Assembly: GCA_028292145.1 (NCBI GenBank)
Contig: JAQGMX010000079.1
Coordinates: forward strand, 1-14,189
From: Variovorax sp.
GTDB taxonomy: Bacteria > Pseudomonadota > Gammaproteobacteria > Burkholderiales > Burkholderiaceae_C
Reading direction: 5' to 3'
Length of the DNA stretch: 14,189 bases
Shown here: positions 6,229 through 12,539 of the stretch, piece after piece
Layout of the letters: every line of letters starts with the position of its first letter
How positions within the stretch are numbered: the first letter of the stretch is position 1
Notes under the pieces: generated by a model
The model's database searches: none
Told to the model about the DNA's origin: nothing
The model's input: only the letters and a program-made list of their open reading frames with translations
Made by a program: the position numbers and the translations under genes

Positions 6229-7029
6229 ATGCTCGCTCACTCAAAAACTTTTCTGGCCGTGGCGCTGGCGCTCGCACTGGCATCCTGCGGTGGCGACAAC
6301 ACCGCATCGAACGTGGAATCTCCTGGGAAAAAGGAGACGGCAACCACCAAGGTGCTGGAGGTGGGTGCCGACGCTCTACAGAACAAAGCCCCGATCGAGG
6401 CAATCAATGCGTATCTCGATGGGTTTCATTTCTACAGTGGAAACATCCAGGGTCAGATGGAGGCCCATCACTACTGCGCAATCCTGAACGAGGAACTGAT
6501 CCAGTGTGTGATCTACGATGGAAACGTCAAGGATGCCAAGCTCATGGGCGTCGAGTACATCGTCAGCGAACGTCTTTTCAAGACGCTGCCGGCGGCAGAG
6601 AAAGCGCTCTGGCACAGCCATGTCCACGAAGTCAAATCCGGCCAGCTTATTGCGCCCGGCATTCCTGAGGCGGCAGAACACGAACTCATGAGGAAGCTGG
6701 TCAATACCTATGGGAAGACATTTCACACGTGGCATACCGATCTTCAGAAAGACCTGCCGATAGGCGTGCCGCAACTGATGATGGGTTTCACTGCGGATGG
6801 CCAGGCAAATGCCGAGATGGCGGCGGCCCGGGACAAGCGCTTTGGTATTGACAGCGCCGCAAAGAAGAAAAACCGCGAAGATATTCCGACACCTGCGATT
6901 GCCGAAGGCGCAGACGGATGGCAACAAGGAAAAGCAGTGCAGATCGCCGATCCCACGGGCTCCGACCACGCTCATCCAAGTGGCACTCGAAAAGAGCCAG
7001 CTGCGACGATCGCCAGACCCGCGAATTAG
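6229..7029 (+). CDS. DUF1264 (oil-body-associated-protein-like) lipoprotein
   Basis: 266 residues. ATG with GAAGG (6218-6222) 6 bases upstream. A lipoprotein signal ends in the lipobox LASC (Cys20), followed by GG, which suggests outer-membrane sorting. The body matches the DUF1264/OBAP family (PF06884): AHHYCAILNEELIQCVIYDG (79-98), AKLMGVEYIVSERLFKTLP (103-121), WHSHVHEVKSGQLIAPGIP (128-146) and YGKTFHTWHTD (161-171). Plant relatives coat oil bodies; the bacterial function is unknown. The many conserved histidines (80, 81, 129, 131, 133, 166, 169) could suggest metal binding, which is my inference. A hydrophilic tail of about 55 residues (Lys/Ala/Pro-rich) extends past the conserved domain. 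By eye the gene is about 52-60% GC, lower than its neighbours. It is not evidently part of the tau operon and converges on the MocR gene. Confidence 0.85.
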   Translation: MLAHSKTFLAVALALALASCGGDNTASNVESPGKKETATTKVLEVGADALQNKAPIEAINAYLDGFHFYSGNIQGQMEAHHYCAILNEELIQCVIYDGNVKDAKLMGVEYIVSERLFKTLPAAEKALWHSHVHEVKSGQLIAPGIPEAAEHELMRKLVNTYGKTFHTWHTDLQKDLPIGVPQLMMGFTADGQANAEMAAARDKRFGIDSAAKKKNREDIPTPAIAEGADGWQQGKAVQIADPTGSDHAHPSGTRKEPAATIARPAN

Positions 7030-7085
7030 GCGTTCGCCGTTATCTCACCTGAAGATCGAGAGCGGCGCCGGTACAACTGAATGGC

Positions 7086-7112
7086 GCGAATGCAACCACC
7101 CGTTGCGTTCGC
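7086..7112. terminator. Strong hairpin between convergent genes, probable bidirectional terminator
   Basis: GCGAATGCAAC (7086-7096) and GTTGCGTTCGC (7102-7112) pair along 11 bp with one G-T wobble, around a CACCC loop. It lies between the stop of the lipoprotein gene (7029) and the stop of the MocR gene (7122). Neither side has a T tract, so it is not a textbook intrinsic terminator. It may stall polymerase, protect a 3' end, or block read-through from both sides. Confidence 0.5.
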
Positions 7113-7121
7113 ACAGCACAG

Positions 7122-8675
7122 TCATTCCGATGCACTTAACCGTCCTCTGATCTTCAGTTCGATTGCGCGCAATGCATCCCGAAGCGCCAACACCCCTGGG
7201 CCTATCTGCCCGATTTCGATCGACGACAACCTCAACCTGAAGAATTTACAAGGCCGCCCCGGCTCCGCAAAAAACACATCCCCCGGCTCAATCAACACCC
7301 CGAACTCCCGCGCCCTAACCGCCAACTCCCCGCCATCCAACCAATCCGGCGTCTTCACCCACAACGAAGCCCCACCCTGCGCCGGCGTGCATTCGAATTC
7401 AGGTATGTATTCAGCCAGCGCAGCCATCGCCGCATCCATCCGCTGTCTCAAGACCTGATTCACCCTCCGCGCATGCGAGTCGTGATGCCCGAGCGATAAA
7501 AACAGCGCATACGCATGCTGCAAGAACGCACTCGGATGCCGAACCATCGCGTGCCGCAGCACCCGCAATTCGCTCACCAATTCCTTCTGCGCCACGATGA
7601 ATCCCAGCCGCGTCGCGGGCGACAGGCTCTTGCTCAGCGACCCGATATAGATCACGCGGCCGGTCTTGTCCAAGCTCTTCAGCGCGGGCATCGGCTCGCC
7701 CGCATACAGGTTCTCCGCCTCGTAGTCGTCCTCGATCACCACGAAATCCTGCAGCTCAGCCTTGCGCAGCAGCCACTGGCGGCGCTCCAGGCTCAGCGTG
7801 TGCGTCGTCGGGCTCTGGTGCGACGGGGTGACGAAGACGTAGTCGAGTTCGGGCAGCGACTCGACGACCAGCCCTTGCTCGTCGACCGGCACGCCGATGA
7901 TGTTCGACGTGCGCAGCGAGAAGGTGTTGCGCGCGTGCGGGTAGCCGGGTTCCTCGAAGCCGACGCGCGTCTCGCGGTCGAAGAGCGCCTCGGCGATCAG
8001 ATAGAAGGCGTGCTGCGCGCCGACGGTGACGAGGATTTCCTCGGGGCGCGCGAAGACGCCGCGCTTGGGGAGCAGGCGGGTGCGGATCTGCTCGATGAGG
8101 TCGGGCACGTCGTCGGTCTCGAAATCCGGCGTCCATTGCGGCAGTTGCGAGCGGGCGAGGCTGCGGACGCAGCATTCGCGGAAATCTTCGGTAGGGAAGA
8201 GCTGCGCGTCGTGCGTGCCATAGACAAAAGGGTAGGGCACTTCGCGCCAGTGCTCGGGTTTCGACAGGGTCGGCTTGTCGGTGAGCGAGCGCAGCACGCG
8301 CTTCGTCCATTGCGGCGCCGTGCCGGCGGCGGCGCCTTCGCGGCTAAAGGGGTCGACGATGCCGGCGGGGTCGGAAATTGACGCCGGCATCGCGCTCTTG
8401 CCGACGAAGACGCCGGAGCGCGGTCGCGCTTCAAGGTACGCCTCGTCGACGAGCTGCTGATAGACAGCGGTGACGGTGTTGCGACTCAGGCCGAGCGTGG
8501 ACGCCAGATCGCGTGACGAAGGCAGCGCCGCACCGGGCGCGAGCCGGCCGTCGAGGATGACCTGCACCACCTTGAGCCGCAGTCGTGCCTGCAGCGGCAA
8601 GCCGGTGTCGGCGTCCAGCGTGAAGAGCTGCGCCCAGAGCGGATGGGTGGTCGGCGGCGCCTGTGCGCTGCTCAT
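7122..8675 (-). CDS. MocR/GabR-family transcription regulator (GntR-type HTH plus aminotransferase-like domain)
   Basis: 517 residues from the ATG at 8675. The N-terminal winged helix spans about 24-92 and includes LPSSRDLASTLGLSRNTVTAVYQQLVDEAYLEARPRSGVFV. After a linker, a fold-type-I aminotransferase domain covers about 145-510. Visible landmarks are EEPGYPHARN (241-250), VTPSHQSPTTH (282-292), IEDDYEAE (314-321) and the PLP-lysine motif SLSKSLSPATRLGF with K349. All are intact, so it probably binds PLP and senses an amine or amino acid. It is divergent from the SnoaL-FAD oxidase-EamA genes, the usual arrangement for a MocR protein and its target. TauR proteins belong to the same family, so control of tauABC about 1 kb away is also possible. 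An alternative ATG at 8738 would add 21 Arg/Ala-rich residues unlike the family; 8675 is preferred although neither start has a strong Shine-Dalgarno sequence. Confidence 0.9.
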   Translation of the reverse strand: MSSAQAPPTTHPLWAQLFTLDADTGLPLQARLRLKVVQVILDGRLAPGAALPSSRDLASTLGLSRNTVTAVYQQLVDEAYLEARPRSGVFVGKSAMPASISDPAGIVDPFSREGAAAGTAPQWTKRVLRSLTDKPTLSKPEHWREVPYPFVYGTHDAQLFPTEDFRECCVRSLARSQLPQWTPDFETDDVPDLIEQIRTRLLPKRGVFARPEEILVTVGAQHAFYLIAEALFDRETRVGFEEPGYPHARNTFSLRTSNIIGVPVDEQGLVVESLPELDYVFVTPSHQSPTTHTLSLERRQWLLRKAELQDFVVIEDDYEAENLYAGEPMPALKSLDKTGRVIYIGSLSKSLSPATRLGFIVAQKELVSELRVLRHAMVRHPSAFLQHAYALFLSLGHHDSHARRVNQVLRQRMDAAMAALAEYIPEFECTPAQGGASLWVKTPDWLDGGELAVRAREFGVLIEPGDVFFAEPGRPCKFFRLRLSSIEIGQIGPGVLALRDALRAIELKIRGRLSASE

Positions 8676-8748
8676 CGGACCGGCGGCTGCGCACTCGCGC
8701 GCGCACCCCGAGAGTGCGCGATGGCGTCGATGGTGCATGCGGGAGCGG

Positions 8749-8786
8749 GTCTGGCTTTCACGATGGGTGCGGACTGGCTCTATGGG
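8749..8786. promoter_or_regulatory. Candidate MocR operator: direct repeat in the divergent gap
   Basis: CTGGCT occurs at 8751-8756 and again at 8774-8779, 23 bp apart (about two helical turns). Each is followed within 12 bases by ATGGG (8763-8767 and 8782-8786). MocR/GabR proteins commonly bind pairs of direct repeats between themselves and the divergent target gene. The match is short and could be chance. Confidence 0.28.
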
Positions 8787-8857
8787 GTTGGAAAGGCGGA
8801 GCTTAACCTTTGCTCACATTCATGCAGACGCACTTTGCGTGCCGATCCGACCCTTCC

Positions 8858-8862
8858 GAGGA
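8858..8862 (+). promoter_or_regulatory. Ribosome binding site supporting a TTG start for the SnoaL-like gene
   Basis: GAGGA lies 6 bases before an in-frame TTG at 8869. The first downstream ATG (8920) has no Shine-Dalgarno sequence. Confidence 0.6.
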
Positions 8863-8868
8863 CACCTC

Positions 8869-9297
8869 TTGATCACCCCCGAAAACGCCGAAAACGCCCA
8901 AAACACTGTCACCACCGACATGCTTGCCGCGTTTTCCAACGCCTGGAACCGCCACGACCTGCCCGCGCTGATGCGCTTCATGCACGCCGATTGCGTCTTC
9001 GAAACCGCTGCCGGCCCGGAGGCCTGGGGCGCGCGCCACACCGGCCACAAGGCGGTCGGCAAGGCCTTCGCATCGGCATGGGCGGCGTTCCCCGATGCGC
9101 AGTGGCGCAACGGCAGGCATCTGGTGATGGGCGAGCGCGGGATGTCCGAATGGACCTTCACCGGCACTGCCGCCGACGGCACGCGCAGCGAGTCGGACGG
9201 CGTCGACCTGTTCACGTTCAAGGACGGAAAGATACTGGTGAAGAACGTGTTCCGCAAGGCGCGGTCGATGTTGCCTGCTGCGTCATCCGCCACATAA
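8869..9297 (+). CDS. SnoaL-like / nuclear transport factor 2-fold protein
   Basis: 142 residues from a TTG start at 8869; 125 residues if the ATG at 8920 is used. The sequence MLAAFSNAWNRHDLPALMRFMHADCVFETAAG is the classic opening helix and first strands of SnoaL-like NTF2-fold proteins. It is followed by the GARHTGHKAVGKAFASAW helix, RHLVMGERGMSEWTFTGTAADGTRSESDGVDLFTFKDGKI and a C-terminal NVFRKAR. Members are small cone-shaped domains acting as isomerases, dehydratases or ligand-binding accessories. D/H residues in the cavity (near HADC and ESDGVD) could be functional, but no specific reaction can be assigned. It stands 12 bases before the FAD oxidase start, so it is probably the first gene of that operon, and it is divergent from the MocR gene. 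Confidence 0.8.
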   Translation: MITPENAENAQNTVTTDMLAAFSNAWNRHDLPALMRFMHADCVFETAAGPEAWGARHTGHKAVGKAFASAWAAFPDAQWRNGRHLVMGERGMSEWTFTGTAADGTRSESDGVDLFTFKDGKILVKNVFRKARSMLPAASSAT

Positions 9298-9309
9298 CGG
9301 AGCCGCGCC

Positions 9310-10710
9310 ATGAGCATCACCACGAAGCGCGAGCTGTTCGCGCCCTACGACCCAGCCTACGACCCGCTGGTGTCCGACGGTCCCGGCCGCAACCGCGACT
9401 ACGCGCCGACCTACTGGGCCGCGACCGCCGGGTCGGCGCCCGACGACGACGGCCCGGTCACCGGCGACATCGAGGCCGATGTGGTGATCATCGGGTCGGG
9501 CTTCACCGGCCTGGCGACCGCGCTGTTCCTGGCGGAAGAGCACGGCATCAAGGCGGTGGTGCTCGAAGCCAACCGCGTGGCCTGGGGCTGCACCAGCCGC
9601 AACGGCGGACAGGGTCAGAACGCGAGCGGTCGGTTGTATCGGTCGCAGTGGATCGAGCGCTGGGGCCTGCCGACGGCGAAGCGGCTGGATGCCGAGATCC
9701 GCTACGGCTTCGAGACGTTCAAGAGCCTGGTGGCCGGCGCCGATTGCGACCCGCAGCCCGGCGGCCACCTGTACATCGCGCACCGCGACAAGAAGATGGC
9801 CTTCCTGCAGAACGAGGCGCGGGTGATGCGCGACCAGTTCGGCTACGACACCCGGATGCTGAGCGCCGATGAAGTGCGCAGCCAGTACTGCAACGACCAG
9901 GATGCGCAGGGCGCGATGCACGAGGCCGAAGGCATCTGCGTGCATCCGCTCAAGCTGGCCTACAGCTACATGAAGCGGGCGCGGGCGGGCGGGGCGCGCG
10001 TGCATCCGTCGAGCCCGGTGATCGGCTGGGAAACCAGGGGCGGCGTGCACCACCTGAAGACGCCGGGCGGCACGGTAAAGGCGCGTGCGGTCGGCATCGC
10101 GACCGGCGCGTACACCGCGCCCGGCCTGCACCCGACGCTCAAGAATCGGATCTTCCCGGTGCTGTCGAATTCGATCGTCACACGGCCGCTGACCGATGCC
10201 GAGCTCAAGGCGACCAATTTCCTCACGCACGAAGCCATCACCGACACGCGCACGCTGCGTTTCTATTACCGGTTGCTGCCCGACAAGCGCGTGCAGATCG
10301 GCAGCCGCAGCGCCATCACCGGCGCGGACGCGAGCCGCGAGACGCACTACAGGCTGCTGGTCGACGGGCTGTCGCGCAAGTTCCCGCCGCTCAGGGGCAT
10401 CCAGATCGACTACTCGTGGTGGGGCTGGGTCGACGTAGCCCACGACATGATGCCGCGCATCGTGCAGCCGGACGCGAAGCAGAGCGTGTTCTACGCGCTG
10501 GGTTACGGCGGCAACGGCGTGTCTTTCTCGGCGCACGCGGGCCGGCGGATGGCGCAACGCATCGCCGGCCACGACGACCCGGTATTTGACCTGCCCATCT
10601 ACGACAGCCCGCTGCAGTTCCCCGCGCAAGGCGAATGGGCCGCACCGTTCCGCCGCTTCGGCCAGAGCATGTTGTACCGCTGGTATTACCTGCGCGACGA
10701 AGTGATCTGA
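9310..10710 (+). CDS. FAD-dependent oxidoreductase of the DAO family, PuuB/OrdL-like
   Basis: 466 residues. GGAG (9299-9302) stands 7 bases before the ATG. After a tail of about 55 residues comes the Rossmann strand ADVVIIGSGFTGLATALFLAEEHG (56-79), with GxGxxG as GSGFTG. E86 in VVLEAN probably binds the FAD ribose. The SRNGGQGQ block (96-103) is characteristic of gamma-glutamylputrescine oxidase-like proteins (PF01266). A C-terminal FAD contact, YGGNGVSFSAHAGRRMAQ, lies near 398-415. The protein should oxidise a secondary amine, polyamine adduct or N-substituted amino acid, producing an aldehyde and hydrogen peroxide. The exact substrate is not readable; no puuA, puuC or puuD is present in the window, so I do not assign puuB. 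It sits between the SnoaL-like gene (12-base gap) and the EamA gene (28-base gap). Confidence 0.87.
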   Translation: MSITTKRELFAPYDPAYDPLVSDGPGRNRDYAPTYWAATAGSAPDDDGPVTGDIEADVVIIGSGFTGLATALFLAEEHGIKAVVLEANRVAWGCTSRNGGQGQNASGRLYRSQWIERWGLPTAKRLDAEIRYGFETFKSLVAGADCDPQPGGHLYIAHRDKKMAFLQNEARVMRDQFGYDTRMLSADEVRSQYCNDQDAQGAMHEAEGICVHPLKLAYSYMKRARAGGARVHPSSPVIGWETRGGVHHLKTPGGTVKARAVGIATGAYTAPGLHPTLKNRIFPVLSNSIVTRPLTDAELKATNFLTHEAITDTRTLRFYYRLLPDKRVQIGSRSAITGADASRETHYRLLVDGLSRKFPPLRGIQIDYSWWGWVDVAHDMMPRIVQPDAKQSVFYALGYGGNGVSFSAHAGRRMAQRIAGHDDPVFDLPIYDSPLQFPAQGEWAAPFRRFGQSMLYRWYYLRDEVI

Positions 10711-10738
10711 CGCGCCAGCCGCCGCGCACAATCGCCGC

Positions 10739-11683
10739 ATGAAAGTTCAACCAGCGCCGGGCCCGCAGAGCCCCCTCATGGGCATCGACCTCCTCGCCGC
10801 ACTCGGCGTCGTCGTCATCTGGGGCCTCAATTTCGTCGCGATGAAGTTCTCCCTGCGCGACTTCACTCCGTTCCAGCTCGGCGCCTTCCGCTACGTCTTC
10901 GCCGTGCTGCCGCTGCTGTTCTTCATCAGGAAGCCGGCACTCTCCTGGCGCTGGCTCTTTCCTGCCGGGCTGGCGCAACTCGGTCAGTTCGGCTTCCTTT
11001 TCGTGGCGTTGCAGGTCGGCATGACGGCGGCGCTGGCGTCTGTCGTCATGCAGACGCAGGTTTTCTTCACCACGATCCTCGGCGTGATCCTGCTCAACGA
11101 GCGCCTGAGCGGGCCGTTGCGCGTGGGGCTGGCGCTGGCGGCTGTGGGCTTGAGCTGCTTCGCGCTGAACATCGCCAGCGGCGGCGCGGCGAGCGGCGGC
11201 ATCACGCTGCTGGGGTTGGTGCTCAATCTCGGTTCGGCGGCGATGTGGGCGGCGTCCAACATCGTGGTGCGGCGGGCGCAGCAATCACAGCCGGGCTACG
11301 ACCCGGTGGCGTTCGTGGTGTGGATGTCGCTGGTGCCGATCCTGCCGTTCGCGGTGATGGCGTGGTTCTTCGAGCCGGTCGCGACGCGCTGGCAGTGGAC
11401 GCATGCGAGCCTCGGCGCCTGGGCCGGCGTGGCTTACCTGGGCTGGTTCGCGACGGTCGCCGCCTATGCGATGTGGACCGGGCTGCTGATGCGCCATCCG
11501 GCCAATCGCGTGGCGCCGTTCAGTCTTGGCGTGCCGGTGGTCGGGCTGGCGGCCGGGATGCTGCTGCTCGGCGAGCAGGTGTCGCCGTTGCAATGGGTGG
11601 GAAGTGCGTGTGTGGTGGCGGCGCTGGGCGTCGTGATGTTCGGCGGACGGCTGATGCGCCGCCGTGGCGCCGCGCTGCTCTGA
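10739..11683 (+). CDS. EamA/DMT-superfamily transporter (10-helix, RhaT/YdcZ-type permease)
   Basis: 314 residues with ten hydrophobic segments in two EamA repeats. Repeat one includes ALGVVVIWGLNFVAMKFSLRDFTPFQLGAFRYVFAVLPLLF and the typical VVMQTQVFFTTILGVILLNERLSG end near residues 100-125. Repeat two starts near ITLLGLVLNLGSAAMWAASNIVVRR and ends GVPVVGLAAGMLLLGEQVSPLQWVGSACVVAALGVVMFGG. Such proteins mostly export amino acids or other metabolites, driven by the proton gradient. It follows the FAD oxidase by 28 bases and is probably co-transcribed, so it may move the oxidase's substrate or product. The start is uncertain: the ATG at 10739 has no clear Shine-Dalgarno sequence, and an in-frame ATG at 10778 lies closer to the first helix. 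Confidence 0.88.
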   Translation: MKVQPAPGPQSPLMGIDLLAALGVVVIWGLNFVAMKFSLRDFTPFQLGAFRYVFAVLPLLFFIRKPALSWRWLFPAGLAQLGQFGFLFVALQVGMTAALASVVMQTQVFFTTILGVILLNERLSGPLRVGLALAAVGLSCFALNIASGGAASGGITLLGLVLNLGSAAMWAASNIVVRRAQQSQPGYDPVAFVVWMSLVPILPFAVMAWFFEPVATRWQWTHASLGAWAGVAYLGWFATVAAYAMWTGLLMRHPANRVAPFSLGVPVVGLAAGMLLLGEQVSPLQWVGSACVVAALGVVMFGGRLMRRRGAALL

Positions 11684-11755
11684 CGTTGCGTTGAGTCCGC
11701 GCCCTTTCCCGTGCGCGGCCTAGGGCCGAACGGCTGGAAACACCGAAGCTGGCCG

Positions 11756-12454
11756 ATGCTCGCCCGCATGCCCATCGACCTTGCCGCCGTCTTCCTCAAC
11801 GATCTCGACCTTTCGTTCGCCTTCGAGATCGTCTTTCGGACGGTGTTGATGTTCTGCATGATCCTCGCTTTCCTGCGGTTGTCTGGGAAGAAGGGCATCC
11901 GGCAGCTGTCGATTTTCGAGGTCGCGATCATCATCGGGCTCGGTTCGGCGGCCGGCGATCCGATGTTCAACGAAGACCATGCGATCGTGCCGGCGATGCT
12001 GGTTTTCGGGTCCATCCTGCTGTTCTATCGGGCCGTGACCTGGCTGGCTTCGCGCAGCGAGCGTTTCGAGAGCCTGCTCGAAGGCGACCCGGTCTACGTG
12101 ATCGAAAACGGCGAATTCGTGACGTCCGAGCACGGTGAGGCGACCTATGCCAAGGACGAATTCTTCAGCGAGATGCGGCAGCAGTCGATCGAGCATGTCG
12201 GGCAGGTGAGGGTGGCGATCCTGGAGACGTCCGGCAGCATGAGCTTCTATTACTTTGCCGACGACGAAGTGAAGCCGGGTCTGCCGATCCTTCCCAAGCC
12301 CTATCAGGCGCGCAGCCGGACGGTGACCGAAGCCGGAGACTTCGCCTGCACCTGTTGCGGACGCGTCGCACACATCGACACCGCCGCGCATGTCTGTGCG
12401 CGATGCGGGTCGGAGGAATGGGTCAAGGCACTGGACTCAGTGCGCTTGAGCTAG
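11756..12454 (+). CDS. DUF421 (YetF-like) membrane protein with C-terminal four-cysteine motif
   Basis: 232 residues from the ATG at 11756; an ATG at 11768 and a GTG at 11711 are in frame too, none with a good Shine-Dalgarno sequence. Three helices lie near 22-41, 53-72 and 77-98. They include the DUF421 signature FLRLSGKKGIRQLSIFEVAIIIGLGSAAGDPMF (39-71). The soluble domain follows with GDPVYVIENGEF (110-121) and EFFSEMRQQSIEHVGQVRVAILETSGSMS (135-163). YetF-type proteins are dimeric inner-membrane proteins of unclear role, linked to membrane lipid or stress biology. The last 35 residues carry CTCC (198-201) and CARC (214-217), two CxxC knuckles that could bind one zinc or iron, an addition absent from the short family members I know. 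Ends 3 bases before the direct repeats that precede the phytase-like gene. Confidence 0.86.
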   Translation: MLARMPIDLAAVFLNDLDLSFAFEIVFRTVLMFCMILAFLRLSGKKGIRQLSIFEVAIIIGLGSAAGDPMFNEDHAIVPAMLVFGSILLFYRAVTWLASRSERFESLLEGDPVYVIENGEFVTSEHGEATYAKDEFFSEMRQQSIEHVGQVRVAILETSGSMSFYYFADDEVKPGLPILPKPYQARSRTVTEAGDFACTCCGRVAHIDTAAHVCARCGSEEWVKALDSVRLS

Positions 12455-12456
12455 GG

Positions 12457-12501
12457 GCGTCACTGAACCGTCACGGTCGGGTCATTGGCGCGTCAATCGG
12501 G
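12457..12501 (+). promoter_or_regulatory. Four direct repeats at exact 11-bp period, Pho-box-like, before the phytase-like gene
   Basis: GTCA begins at 12459, 12470, 12481 and 12492, exactly 11 bp apart each time. With flanking bases the units read GCGTCAC, CCGTCAC, GGGTCAT and GCGTCAA, each followed by a 4-base spacer. PhoB binds tandem 7-bp CTGTCAT-like units with 4-base spacers, which is the same 11-bp period, and four units would be two tandem Pho boxes. The array is wholly intergenic, starts 3 bases after the DUF421 stop and ends about 40 bases before the phytase-like ATG. The spacers are not AT-rich as in E. coli, and the second base is C or G instead of T, so the match is to geometry and core rather than full consensus. 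Confidence 0.55.
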
Positions 12502-12539
12502 GTGGGCATCGTCTGTGCTTTTGCCTGGTCACCGATTCC

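Noticed and set aside
8689..8719. 8-bp inverted repeat GCGCACTC/GAGTGCGC upstream of the MocR start
   Set aside because: Built from CG-rich words with a 15-base spacer; plausible by chance in this composition, so not listed as an operator.
8676..8738. Longer start for the MocR regulator
   Set aside because: The 21 added residues are Arg/Ala-rich and precede the normal family N-terminus.
8470..8868. Upstream extension of the SnoaL-like gene
   Set aside because: It would run through the start of the MocR gene on the other strand; NTF2-fold homology and the ribosome binding site place the start at 8869.
9310..10710. Naming the oxidase puuB
   Set aside because: No other putrescine-pathway genes are nearby and related DAO-family enzymes use other substrates.
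9283..10740. Open frame of 485 codons on the minus strand opposite the FAD oxidase
   Set aside because: Arg/His/Ala-rich translation with no family features; it mirrors the codon bias of the real plus-strand gene.
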